Assembly: GCA_016647705.1 (NCBI GenBank) | Contig: CM028335.1 | Location: 9,438,905 to 9,502,904, forward strand | From: Eucommia ulmoides | Lineage: Eukaryota; Streptophyta; Magnoliopsida; Garryales; Eucommiaceae | Direction: 5' to 3' | Length of the DNA: 64,000 bases | Part shown: in pieces, positions 45,501 through 55,843 of the stretch | Numbering within the stretch: position 1 is the first letter of the stretch | Layout of the letters: each line of letters begins with the position of its first letter | Program-made: the position numbers and the translations under genes | Notes under the pieces: model-generated | The model's database searches: none | Told to the model about the DNA's origin: nothing | Seen by the model: the letters and a program-made list of their open reading frames with translations, nothing else

Positions 45501-46281
45501 AAAAAAAAAGGCCTTAGTTTTCCTCTTATATTCCGAGATTTCTGTATTTGGAACAGTATTGGAAATGTGGGAGCAAAGAAAAAGAAAATGTCTTTGTTCT
45601 ATTCCCGGACTTGTTGACAAAAATTTTGGAACAGAAAAGAATTGTTCTCAGATTTTTTATTTTTGTTTCTGTCCAAGTTATTTTTGGAACAGAAACAGAA
45701 AAAACCGTTAACAATGATTTTGTTTCCCTACTCATTATAAGATTCCGTGTTTTTTCTTTAATCAGGTTGTAGGAACCATCGGGTATGCTGCTCCTGAATA
45801 CGTCCAGACCGGTCACCTCACATCAAAGAGCGATGTGTGGAGCTACGGGGTCTTCCTCATCGAACTCATCACGGGCAGGCGCCCGTTGGATCGAAACCGT
45901 CCGAAGAGTGAGCAGAAGCTCCTGGAATGGGTAAAACCCTATTTGGAAGTCAAGAAATTCCACATGATTTTAGACCCGAGGCTTGAAAGAAGGTGTTCTT
46001 TAAAATCAGCTTACAAGCTTTCCATGGTTGCCAAACGCTGCCTGGTCAGGCCAAAATCAAGGCCAAAGATGAGCGAGGTTTTGGAAATGGTGAATCAGGT
46101 TATAGAGGCATCGACTGAAATAGGAAACCCAGAACCGCCGTTGAGGAGTTCTTCGAGAATCGAGAAAACGGTTTCTGGAGAAGCGGAAAAGAAGGGAAAG
46201 AGAAGGATTATTGATCTGAAAATTGGTGAAGGTGGGTGGTTGAGTTGGGTTTGTTCTTCAAAGCTTGTGAGGACCTGTTGA
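42586..46281 (+). CDS. PCRK1-like: Receptor-like cytoplasmic kinase, PCRK1/PBL type
   Basis: A cytoplasmic Ser/Thr kinase of RLCK subfamily VII. Its PCRK1/PCRK2 relatives act at the plasma membrane in pattern-triggered immunity. Coding exons: 42586-42966, 44575-44835, 45006-45128, 45766-46281, joining in phase 0 to 426 aa, close to the roughly 420 aa of the family. The start MMCFRF aligns with the family N-terminus; an upstream in-frame ATG (42487) lies in the 5' UTR intron. Visible motifs: Gly-rich loop [11 protein letters not shown] (91-101), K119 in VAVK, E135, catalytic loop FRDFKSSN (D219, N224), DFG (237-239), APE (264-266), and the C-terminal GGWLSWV. All catalytic residues are present. 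Cys3 could be palmitoylated, as there is no Gly2. Intron 1 uses a GC donor and contains a TRIM and several MITEs. Assignment to the family is firm, exact orthology is not. Confidence 0.93.
43079..43218. mobile_element. Tourist-like MITE in kinase intron 1
   Basis: Ends GGCAATGTTTGG and CCAAACATCACC are inverted repeats. Preceded by TTA and followed by TTC, consistent with a worn 3-bp TTA duplication (PIF/Harbinger). Confidence 0.55.
43223..43580 (+). mobile_element. TRIM retrotransposon, 358 bp, in kinase intron 1
   Basis: Two short LTRs, 43223-43342 (3'-shortened) and 43445-43580, share GGATGTGGAA(A/T)GGGTTGGTGG and TGAGGG(A/C)AAGCCTC. The primer site TGGTATCAGAGTCCA (43343-43357) directly follows the first. 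A purine stretch AAGGACGAGA precedes the second, which runs TGTTGGG...CCCAACA. Flanks CTTCG (43218-43222) and CTTGG (43581-43585) match 4 of 5. The interior is about 100 bp without coding capacity, the definition of a terminal-repeat retrotransposon in miniature. Confidence 0.9.
43584..43832. mobile_element. MITE-like inverted-repeat element in kinase intron 1
   Basis: Starts GGTGGCATTTGGAAGCAC and ends GAAGCACTAATCAAATGGGACC, which are imperfect inverted repeats. The interior contains GGAACAGAAAC-like words. Target duplication unclear. Confidence 0.5.
44080..44165. repeat. Inverted repeat in kinase intron 1
   Basis: GGGATTTGTAAAATTT pairs with AAATTTTACAAATCCC a few bases downstream (44083-44131). 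Small hairpin, probably a MITE remnant. Confidence 0.6.
45170..45306. mobile_element. Short MITE in kinase intron 3
   Basis: GGGGGGCATTTGTTTAGTGTTTTGTTCC at the left and the complement of GGTGGTGTTCGTTTGGTG at the right. About 137 bp. Confidence 0.65.
45308..45716. mobile_element. Second MITE of the same family in kinase intron 3
   Basis: Starts GGTGATATTTGGTTAGTGTG directly after the previous one and ends in GGAACAGAAACAGAAAAAACCGTTAAC. Interior of alternating TTTTTGTTTCTGTTCC words. Open frames over it are composition artefacts. Confidence 0.5.
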
Positions 46282-46307
46282 ATTGCACTGGCCTATGTGA
46301 ATAGAAG

Positions 46308-46747
46308 GTGGTTAGGTAGTGTTTTTGTCCGCGGATTTCTGTTTTTGTTCCCAGTTCCCATATTTCAGTTTCTGTTCCCATTTTTTTTTTTGAAGATTTT
46401 TGTTTCTGTTCCCGGTTTTCAGAATCTGAAATGCGGTGAAAAGATATGTTTCGGTCTGCTCCTAGTTTTTGGACGAAATTTGTGAACAGAAACTAAATTG
46501 TTCCCGAGTTTTCTGGGAAGACAAACTGGAATATGGGAAGAAAATGTGTTTTCTTTTCTGCTTCGATTTGTAGAAGGTATTTTTTGGAAGAGAACAAAAT
46601 TATGTGCCAAGTTTTCTGGGAAGAGAAACAGAATCCGGGTACAAAAAAACACTAAGCAACTTATTTTTGTTCTCATATGTTTGTTTCTGTTTGAGAACAA
46701 AAAGAAAAACAGAAACAGAAAGAAAAACAGAAACAGCAAACGTTGGG
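46308..46747. mobile_element. MITE in the kinase 3' flank
   Basis: GGTGGTTAGGTAGTGTTTTTG at the left and AACAGAAACAGCAAACGTTGGGG at the right, with repeated GTTTCTGTTCCC / GGGAACAGAAAC words between. It begins 26 bp after the stop codon, so it probably supplies most of the 3' UTR. Confidence 0.55.
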
Positions 46748-47967
46748 GAATTGGTTTTAATGAAGAAAAGGTGGTGTGAATTGTACTTATGTATAACTAC
46801 AGACTTTCTAGATGAATCAAAATGTATATACGAAATCCTTATTTGCTGTGGAAATTGGAAATTTATTTTTTTATTTCGAGAAAATTATATTAATTTTTAT
46901 GTCACCACGAAAAACAGTTTTTTTTTTTTTTTTAAATTAATTATTGAGAAAAGAAACATAACGCGCTCTCTCTCTTTGGTTGTAAGTGTGGAGATATTTT
47001 TATATCATGACCATTTCAAGAAAATTGATTCATAACACATTCATGTGAATGTATTCATTTATATCCTCCATTTTGAGACTATTATCTTTGGTAAAAATAT
47101 GTGATACACTCTTTATCACATTTTATTGTTAATTATATTCATATGTTTTTTTCTTACTTTTAGTGTGACCATTTTTTTTTGGGTATTTTTCGTTTTGAAA
47201 AGAAGATGTCCACCTAAGTGTATATAGTAATTATTATTTTTTTTTATCCTTTTAAAAGTCAATAGAAAAGTGCTTTTAAAAATCAAAAAGAATTTTTTTT
47301 AATTGATAAAAAATTATATAACAATATTATCCTATTTTTCATTTTATTATTACGAAATAATATTTAATTTTTTTTATTTAATGATATATTTCTTTTTTAT
47401 TTGCGAGACGTATCTTATATTCTTTATTTTATAATATTTAAATTTTATTTCCAACATGTAAAATATTTTTATTCATAATTCTTTATATTAATTATAGATT
47501 AATACAAGTAAATATTTTATTTTATATGTATCTTTTGATCAATATTAGGAACAAATATATTATATATAATATATGTTTATTTTAAAAGCTTATTGGATTT
47601 TTACAATTATTTGAACAATTTTTTACTAAACGCTCATAGTTTGTTTTTTATTTTCAACAATTATTTTTTGACAAATTTATCAAATAGTTTAAAATTCTTT
47701 TTAACACCTCCTTTTGAAAAGTCATAGGGAGACTAAACTAAGCCTTAAGTGTATGTTAAACTTTCTCAATAATTAGTGACAAATAAAAAAATTTAAACAC
47801 AAAATATTGAGATTAGAAACAAAAAAAATAATAAAAAAAATAAAATGATAAAATTTTAAAATTATTTATTAAGAGACATATATATAAATTATACTACACA
47901 AAAAAATAATTTGATATTTGGTGAGTCGTCATTTTTTATCTCTCTGTTTGTTTTGCTCAGTTGTTCA
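46748..47967. other. AT-rich intergenic DNA
   Basis: No gene or repeat structure recognised beyond A/T runs. Confidence 0.5.
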
Positions 47968-47976
47968 TGTAAATTT

Positions 47977-48802
47977 AAGCAAAATACATTTTAAATCATC
48001 TAACCATTGACACGTTTCTATGTAATTCAATAATTTTTTTTTCGTTTTAATTTAAACTCTCTAAGTTTGCACCTAACTTTAAATGGTCATACTGTTATAT
48101 TTTTCATCCAATTTAACAGAAATAAGAGATAAAACGGTATTTTTACTATTTTTTAAAAAAAATCTCATTTTCTTTATTTTTTCTTTTCTTTTTTCTTTTT
48201 CTTTCTTCTTCACATCTCTCTCTCTCTCTTTACTGCTCAACCCCCCCCCCCTCTCTCTTCCCTTTTTAGACAGAGGGTTCTGGGTGTGAGAGAGAGAGGT
48301 AGAGAGAGGAAGGAGGCTAAAATTTTCTGGGTTTAAGAGGGAGGGAGGACTACGTTGCAAATAGGGCCACCAATGATTTCTTTTGCGATTCCAACACCAC
48401 GCCACCGTTACAAATAGGGGCAACGTCAAAGCTGGAGCGGCAACGGTGGCGTGGTATTGGAATCGCAAAAGAAGGCACCAGTGGCCCTTCCTCCCTCTTA
48501 AACCCAGAAAATTTCAGCCCTGTCCTCTCTCTAACTTTCTCTCTCACACCCGGAACCCTCTTTTTCGAAAGAGAGGGGGTTGAGTTGTAGAGAGAGAGAT
48601 CAAGAAAGAAGAAAAAGAAAAAAGAAAGAAAAAAAAAAAAAAAAAAAAAAAAAGTAAAATGACCACTTTATCCCTCATTTATTTTAGATTAGATGAAAAA
48701 TATAGCAGAATGACCATCTAAAACTGAATGCATATTTAGAGAGTTTAAATTAAAATGAAAAATTTATTGGACTACATAGAAATAAAAATAAATATTTTGC
48801 CC
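47977..48802. mobile_element. Fold-back element, 826 bp, probably Mutator-like
   Basis: The two halves are inverted copies of each other: GGTCATACTGTTATATTTTTCATC (48083 on) pairs with 48680-48720, and TTTTGCGATTCCAACACCACGCC (48380 on) pairs with GGCGTGGTATTGGAATCGCAAAA (48449 on). Only about 40-50 bp in the middle is unpaired. Flanking 9-mers TGTAAATTT (47968-47976) and TATAAATAT (48803-48811) match 7 of 9, suggesting a Mutator-class insertion. Arms include CT/GA microsatellites and a poly-C run. Open frames within are shadows of the palindrome. Confidence 0.8.
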
Positions 48803-48811
48803 TATAAATAT

Positions 48812-49090
48812 ATATTTTAATGTTTAATATCAATATATGATATTTTAGGATTCATTAATTACCAAACGTGGTTCAAAAATTAATTTGTAATATACAAAGC
48901 ATATAGAATAGAAATGAAGAGACATTCTTGCATAAAATTACTTACTAATTTATTTAATTATAAAACCTAGAACTATAAAGTATAGAACAGAAAAGAGAAT
49001 CGTCAAGGAAAGGCCGCTTAACCCAACGGTATCTTTCATGCCACTCAAAGGCCAATCTCACGCTCGCTCCCTTCATAAACCGTTCGACCT
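48812..49090. other. Upstream region of the OTU gene
   Basis: AT-rich, nothing distinct. Probably the OTU gene promoter region. Confidence 0.4.
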
Positions 49091-49191
49091 TTAATCCCAA
49101 GGCAACTGTATATAAAGTCCTCTAAAGCTTCACATTTCCGAGTTTCTCCATTTCCATCATTATCTTCTTCCGTGCCTTCTCTAAACTCCCC

Positions 49192-49228
<37 letters not shown>

Positions 49229-49297
49229 CATAAATATCTGGATTGGATTCGATTCGATTTCATTGAATTGGGGTTTTGTGAATCGTTGATTTTCAAG
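49091..49297 (+). promoter_or_regulatory. 5' UTR exon of the OTU gene
   Basis: A CT microsatellite (49195-49225) and a GATTCGATTCGATTT stretch lie in the leader, which ends CAAG|GTGAGTT at about 49297, a strong donor. A candidate acceptor TTCTGCTAG lies near 50352. This gives a 1-kb 5' UTR intron, as is common in plant housekeeping genes. The transcription start is not determined. Confidence 0.55.
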
Positions 49298-50471
49298 GTG
49301 AGTTCGTTCTGCTGATAATTGTCAGTTCGTTTTCTGTAGTGGATCGTACAGTGAATTTGCTCAAGATCGAACAGATTATTTTCTTTTTGTGGATCCTTTT
49401 GTAAATTTCTGTTTTCGGAAATGGAATGATTCGATTTTGGTTTGCTTTGCGCTTAAGTTTCGATTATGTTTTACTTTTCTTGCCTTCCTCTCTGTGTATG
49501 GACGCGGTTATATGATCTTCTAAGGTTTCGGATATATAATATGCTGGAATCTTATTGTTTAATCTCGTGTTATTATTCTAATATTTAATTTCAATTTTAG
49601 GTTATAGGTTGTGAATCATCTGTTATTTAATTTTGAGAATTTCTTTGATCATCCTTTGACCCTTTCTCTTTTTTCGCACACGCATGTATCTATAACACAC
49701 GATTATACATATTCTTTCAAATAGTTGATTAAGTATAGGATTCCTTAATAATTATTATTTTTTGCTGTGTCTTAATATAATTTTCTCAAGGATCAACCAC
49801 TGTTAAATGAAGGCATAATCTTTTGAGGGAATGATACCATGACACAAACTTTCATTTTTAAAAGCAATGTTTGGTTGCACGGAACTGATTCTATCTCTGT
49901 TTGTTCCGTTTGAAGAAAGGAAAGATCCCAAAGAATCAATCTTTCTTTTTGATGCTCTCTTTGATTGATCAATGTATGAGTAGCGGGAATCGAACATGCA
50001 TCATTAGCTTGGAAGGGTAGGGGTTATAGTCGACGTCGATTTGCCATTTTGAACTTAGCGTCTTTAATTCAAAACCGAACATGAAACTGGGTTCGCTTGA
50101 AGAGAATCATTTCTATGATAAGATCCCGGTGGCTCAAGGATTCGACGAAACTCCCTCTATATTGTAAACAGTATATCAGTATTTGGAGGCCAATGCAGTC
50201 AGAAAATAGTTCAATTCCATTGCTGATTTCCTTTATATTCTTTTCTCCATTTTCAACCCCCCCCCCCCCTCCTCTCTCTCTCTCTCTATATGTGTTTGAG
50301 TGTGCACTTTATTGGCCTAATTGATTCTTAACAAGTTTCATATTCTGCTAGGTTGACTATCTCACCAATTGGAATCTGTAAGGAAGTGTTTCTGTTATTT
50401 GAAAATCGTTTCCTGATTTTCGTGAGGAAATTGATTTGATCGTTATAAATTATATAGCTAAGGGGGCAGTT

Positions 50472-52364
50472 ATGTGTGAACCGGATCCAGATGTTGATCG
50501 CTGGGGTCTTCATCTCCTCGATTTTGACCAGATTTTCAGTTCTACTTACTATGGAGACAATTCTCAAAATGATGTCACCATAACCCATGAACAGTATACT
50601 GGAGACAGTCATTACGACACAGATTCTTACAGCGTGGAGAACGACGAGACCATTGCTCATGCTCTTCAAGAAGAATTTCAACAACTTTCAGTAGCCGAAG
50701 CCTCTGATTCATCCATTGTTGTCCAGGATTGGAATAATCCATCACAAAGGAACTATTATTATGGTAGTATGCTCATTTGATTTTTTTTTTAGTTGTTTAG
50801 ATATTGCGCGCGCGCGCACACACACATATATCTGGGCATATTACGAATATGAGACGTTTTTTACTATTGGATGGTTGGGGATATTTCCAACCGTTGATTT
50901 AAATTTTATTCAGAAGCTACACAACAAACTTTCAACAAAATTTCTTTTCATAATTAATGTATTTGAACTAATTCTAGGATATTTAAGATAATATATTGAA
51001 TTAAAATTATTGCCTTTAGGCATGGGATATTTAGTAGTATATATATATTTCCTTCTATCTTTGTTTAATTTGAAGAAACAAGTTAGGAGGATCCTTTCCA
51101 ACTTGTAGGTCATGACAGTGGCGTTGGAGGAGCCGATGATGCGGGACACTCCAGTTCTTGTTCTAGCCCTGAAAATAATTCATATGAAGGGGAAGAGTAT
51201 ACTTATGATCTGGAGATAACAGATGAGCCCATGATTGATGGAGAAATGGGCAAGAGGTTGACTCAATTGGCTTCTATTCCTGTAAGTTTTATAATGCAGT
51301 ACAAGGTTTCTGCCTTTTGAAGTTCTTCATTAACCATATTTGTACCGAAGATATTAGCTGAACGTCATTTTTAAATCTTTTTTGGCGCTATCATAATTCT
51401 TAAATTTCATTTTTTCCCTAGCATTGGGCCGTTTACGTTGCTTGAATCTATTTAACTACCTTAACCACATGCAAAATCATGCACTTCTTAGAATGTTAGT
51501 TGCGTTTGGTTTCATGGAATTGGAGCTTCAGAATTGGAATTACAAATGAACCCTTTTAAAAATCTAAAAAAATTACAATTTTCATTTCCAAAATGCCAGT
51601 TCCATGAAACCAAATGCTACCTTAGGATGCGTTTGGACAAGGTAATTGATGAATAAATTTCATTTTGAGAAGGGATTTGTGAATTTTTTATAAGAACTTT
51701 TGTCAAGAAAGATTCTCAAATCCCATCTCGAAATGAAATGTCTACTTCAAATACATCAGCCAAACAGACCATTAGTGTTCTTACGAGGTGATATGTGTTT
51801 TTGTATGTCTTTATATGGTTAGATACAGTTTAATCTTTCTAAATTACTAATTAGAAATTGTTGCACTTAAATTTGTGGTGGGCTTGATGCAGCATGTTCC
51901 TAGAATTAATAGAGACATACCTTCAATCGATGAAGCGACTTCTGATCATCAAAGGCTGCTGGATAGGTATTAAAGTTTCTATTTCACTGTCATATTTCTA
52001 ACAATCAGATCGAATAATGCGATCCTGATTATAATTTTTTGGATCCAGATTGCAATTGTATGACTTGATTGAACGCAAAATTCAAGGAGATGGAAATTGT
52101 CAGGTTAGTTTTTCTGAGTTCCTCGCTTCATTTTCTAGTTAAGTTTACGGTTATAATTTAGAATCGAAATTGCAATTATATGATGATTTGTATTGGTGTT
52201 CCTGTTTCACGCATAGAAATCCTAGTGGTAGATGTATTAAGTAAGTTGGAAGACCTTACCTGGTAGATATTATTCATTAATGTGACGATAATAATCATAA
52301 TTACGGTGAATGACTGATACTTACACGAGATTATTATTATAATAAATTATTTTTATTGTTGTTG

Positions 52365-52411
<47 letters not shown>

Positions 52412-54299
52412 ATTCCTAACTAAATGAATATCATTTACATCCTGCTATCTATTTAGCTCTTTCTAGATTTTATGCATACATTTATCCCTTTTTTCTTATA
52501 ATATTTTGTTTTGAGTTATCAAAAGAAAATTAAACTTATTACTTCTAATTTTCGTACCACTTTTCTAGAGTATTTTTATGTCTTAAACTTTAGTATTTGT
52601 TTCTCTCTTCTATAATATTTAATTGCGTTTCACGAATATGATTCGTATTTGAATGTTCAGTGTTAAAGTTTAATGCACAGCGTATTTTTTGGGGGACTTC
52701 AATGTCTATTCTTTTTCTTAAGCGCTCCTTGTTCTTGCTCTCTTTTTTCTTCTTTTTTTTCCCCTTTTTTTTTTTTTTTTTTTTTTCTTTTAATTATTTA
52801 GGTCTTAGGATCAATTTCCTACTGAGAACATCGCCCTACTTGATTTAAGAATAAAATAAGTTAATGAGATACACTGACTATAGAATAAGTCTCTCTTTAA
52901 AAACTATGATGCATAGTTTTAATCAGGCCGATCCCCTAATTAGGTAGCAACTTAAGCGGTTGTGGAGTTCCAGTACAAGGATTGTCATGTAACCCTAATT
53001 ATATCCGATTTCTATATGTCCAAACATGTTAACTCACTATCATTTCTCTTTTTCTCCAGTTTCGTGCATTATCAGATCAATTTTATCGTACACCGGAGCA
53101 CCACAAATTTGTGAGACAACAAGTGGTTAATCAGGTGGTTGTATTACTAACATTAATCTATTTTTTCAAATCCATCAAGCACTATATATTACAGATTATC
53201 TGATTTTTTTTCCATGTCGAATGGGTCTTATCAGCTTAAATCTCACCCGGATTTGTACGAGGGATATGTTCCTATGCCATATGGTGAATACTTGAAGAAC
53301 ATGTCCAAGTACGATTCCATTTTTTTTTCCCCATATTTGTTTCGTTGATTATATATTTGCTGTCGCTTCATTCTCGATACGGTTCTAACCAGGAGCGGCG
53401 AATGGGGTGATCATGTGACATTGCAGGCAGCTGCAGATTCGGTAAGGATTATGTAAAATCGTTTTTTTCCTAGAGGGTGAGCCTTGGGTACAATGGTAAG
53501 GTTGCTCCATTGTGACATGGAGGTCTCGGGTTCTAATTTTGGAACAGTCTCTTTGTATACAAGGGTAAGACTGCATACATCTAACCTTCCTCAGACCCGC
53601 AATGGTGGAAACCTTCGTACACTGGGCTACCCTTTAATCTCTCTCTTTGCTAATACATATTATTGTATTATATTACAGTATGGCATCAAAATATGGGTCA
53701 TAACTTCATTTAAGGACACCTGTTATATTGAGATTCTTCCAAAAACGCAAAAAACAGAACGAGGTAACTTTTCGAGGAATACGATAGTTTCAATTTTCAC
53801 CTTTTAGTATTTACTTCCAATAATTGTTATGCTTGAACTTTCATATTTACGATTTTTCTTTTAATTTTTTCATCTCATTTAATTTATGTTTTTGTATGAA
53901 TGATTAATTGCTTCAACTAATTTTGATGATAAAAAAATATGTTCCCTCAGTTTTATTGTGTTTTTGGCACAGTCATCTACTTGAGTTTTTGGGCAGAGGT
54001 GCACTACAACTCCATCTATCCTCAAGGAGGTATTGATGCTTAATTTAACACCATTTGTTTAACGTATCTGTTTTGGTTCTGTTCCCAGATTTTTAGAACA
54101 AATTATTGGGAACAGACTGGAATTGTTCCCATATTTCTATTTGTTGTTCCAATATCTCTGGGAGCAGAACGTTAGAATCCCACAGTTACCTCTATGTGAT
54201 GTGACCAATATTTGTTGCTTGTCTGTGATGTAAGCAGAGTTACCTCCATGCGATCCGAAGAGGAAGAAAAAGTGGTGGAAATTCGGACACAGGCATTGA
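50472..54299 (+). CDS. OTU9/OTU10-like: OTU-domain cysteine protease (deubiquitinase)
   Basis: Cleaves ubiquitin from substrates; cytosolic or nuclear, with no signal peptide or membrane segment. Ten coding exons: 50472-50763, 51109-51281, 51893-51966, 52049-52103, 53060-53134, 53235-53308, 53393-53441, 53679-53763, 53973-54029, 54238-54299. All junctions are GT-AG and in phase, giving 331 aa. The acidic N-terminus (MCEPDPDVDRWGLHLL start, DETIAHALQEEF at 58-69) is followed by the OTU domain. It holds D194-G-N-C197 (IQGDGNCQFRALSDQFY), the HHKFVR segment, GEWGDHVTLQAAAD and WAEVHYNSIY, with H303 as the catalytic His. The tail is basic (KRKKKWWKF). The set matches the Arabidopsis OTU9/OTU10/OTU12 group; the exact orthologue is unclear. 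An upstream in-frame ATG (50436) is less likely because the family begins at MxExDPDV-WGLHLL. Introns hold MITEs and an Au-type SINE. Confidence 0.94.
51499..51621. mobile_element. Tourist-like MITE in OTU intron 2
   Basis: GTTGCGTTTGGTTTCATGGAATTGG and CCAGTTCCATGAAACCAAATGCTACC are long inverted repeats. The 3-bp duplication TTA flanks it (51496-51498 and 51622-51624), as for PIF/Harbinger MITEs. 123 bp. Confidence 0.8.
51625..51771. mobile_element. Second Tourist-like MITE in OTU intron 2
   Basis: Directly adjoins the first and shares its TTA: GGATGCGTTTGGACAAGG at the left, CAGCCAAACAGACC at the right, TTA again at 51772-51774. Inner inverted pair ATTTCATTTTGAGAAGGGATTTG / AAATCCCATCTCGAAATGAAAT. 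Confidence 0.7.
52359..52411. repeat. (TTA/TTG)n microsatellite in OTU intron 4
   Basis: TTGTTGTTG followed by about 15 TTA units. Confidence 0.95.
53473..53635 (+). mobile_element. Au-type tRNA-derived SINE in OTU intron 7
   Basis: Starts GAGGGTGAGCCTTGGGTACA and carries a box A-like ACAATGGTAAGGTTGCTCC and box B-like GGTCTCGGGTTCTAATT. It ends with CCTTCGTACACTGGGCTACCCTTT. This string of phrases (GTGAGCCTTGG...GGTCTCGGGTTC...AAGACTGC...CACTGGGCTGCCCTTT) is that of Au SINEs, found widely in angiosperms. Box B has lost its GGTTCGAATC consensus, so it is probably silent. Target duplications not determined. Confidence 0.82.
54058..54180. repeat. MITE-like segment in OTU intron 9
   Basis: CCATTTGTTTAACGTATCTG near one end and GGGAGCAGAACGTTAGAATCCCAC near the other, with GTTCTGTTCCCAGATT / GGGAACAGACTGGAATTGTTCCC words. 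It resembles the interior of the GGTGGCGTTTGGTTAGTG family. Confidence 0.45.
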
Positions 54300-54660
54300 A
54301 CTGGGAAAGGTGGCTTCTGTTTGTACAGTTGTTTCTCTTGGCTAAATTCTTTCTACTGCTGTATAGGTTTTCTTCTTCATCCAAATCTTCTTACATATAT
54401 ATATATATACACACACAAATGTAACACGTATTTTAGCTGTGCACAATTGTTTTGAACGAGGTAGCATTTTTCTTTCTAATGTAGAACGGTAATATTACAT
54501 TAATTCGATTGGAAAATCCAAAAACTAAAATATGCAATGTCAGTCCAACACCCCCCCCCCCCCCCCCCCTCTCTCTTTTTAATCTAAAAATTCGCTTGAT
54601 ATTAAAATAAATAAATAAATAAATAATTGAAAGAAAAAGAACAGTTAACTAGCATAGAAA
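54300..54660. other. 3' flank of the OTU gene
   Basis: Probable 3' UTR to about 54430, then AT-rich sequence with a poly-C tract (54549-54568) and an (AAAT)n stretch. No gene. Confidence 0.45.
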
Positions 54661-54663
54661 CTA

Positions 54664-55326
54664 CGCCCAGTTTGGTTAGTGTTCCCAATCAAACCCAATC
54701 CAACCCAACCCAAAAATTGTGGGTTTGATTTTTGGGAACGCGTTTGACAAACACAAAACTCAACTCAACCCAACCCAAAAAATAGGAATTGATTCTCAAA
54801 ATCCTAAAGAAACTAGAAATAAAAAAAAATTGTTTCTTTTTGTGCCCAAAAAACTCAACCCAACGTTCTCAACTTCCGACTTCATCTGCCGGCCGACCAC
54901 CACCACCCGCCGCCGCCTGCCGCCGCCGGCCACCCGCCGCCGTCGCCGCCGTCCAACGACCGTCCGGCGACCGACCGCCGTCTCCGGCCACCTTCCGTTG
55001 CCGGCCGCTACCTCCGGCGACCATCGCTGGCCGCCGCCTCCATCATCCGGCGACCGTCCGCCGTCTCCGGCGACCTTCCACTGCCGCCGGCCACCTTGCC
55101 GCCGCCGCCGTCGTCTGGCCGCCACCAAACAAAAAAAAAAAATTTAAATTTTTTTTTTAGTTTTATGATAAAATCGTTACCAAACACATTCTGTTCTCAG
55201 CACAAAACAAAAATTGTCGTTACCAAACGTAATTCTGTTCCCAAAATTCTCAACCCAACCCAATTCAACTCAACCTAACCCATTCCAGTTGGGTTCAAAA
55301 AAGTGGGAACACTAACCAAACGCCAC
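54664..55326. mobile_element. MITE with GC-rich core, 663 bp
   Basis: AGTTTGGTTAGTGTTCCCA at the left pairs perfectly over 17 bp with GGGAACACTAACCAAACGCCAC at the right. The 3-bp duplication CTA flanks it (54661-54663 and 55327-55329). The arms repeat CAACCCAACCC words. The core (54880-55130) is CCGCCG/CCGGC-rich and yields long but meaningless open frames in four frames. Confidence 0.82.
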
Positions 55327-55516
55327 CTACTTAGCTCAATTTTTTCAGGGAAAATCGGCCTACTCTCTTTTAGGGGGGTCAAAATCCATGAAATATTCTA
55401 GGGTGGCAAATTTTGTCATCGAGTCGTGTTTCGTGTTATGTCATGGTCTGACATGAACACAATAACACGTAGCACAAACATAATATGATAAATTATCGTG
55501 TCATAAAACTTGAATG

Positions 55517-55773
55517 TAGCGATGCCACAAAAAGCTGAACCGATGGGTAATCGAAAGAAATCAAACCGAATGGTCTGATTTTAAATCCGATTAAATGGTT
55601 TGGTTGCGGTTTTGGTTTTGAAATTAGCAACCGAAGTAGTTTTGGGATAAAAACTGCAAAATTGAACCGTGAAACCTAACCACGAATCAAACTGCGAAAC
55701 CGTGAAACCGATATTTTAAAAATATTTTAATACATATATACCTTTATTTTTTAAATATATTTACATTTTAATC

Positions 55774-55843
<70 letters not shown>

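Noticed and set aside
45306..47035. Open frames of 60-143 codons around the last kinase intron and 3' end
   Set aside because: They fall in MITE sequence made of TTTCTGTTCC words and do not join the kinase exons.
48240..48251. Poly-C runs (also at 50259 and 54549) as possible i-motif or regulatory sites
   Set aside because: They are short homopolymers next to CT microsatellites and are better explained by slippage.
48079..48583. 129-codon minus and 66-codon plus frames
   Set aside because: They mirror each other across the fold-back palindrome and contain only microsatellite-like residues.
54719..55278. 142- and 123-codon open frames
   Set aside because: They cover the CCGCCG core and arms of a MITE. 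The translations are low-complexity and differ by frame only through the repeat.
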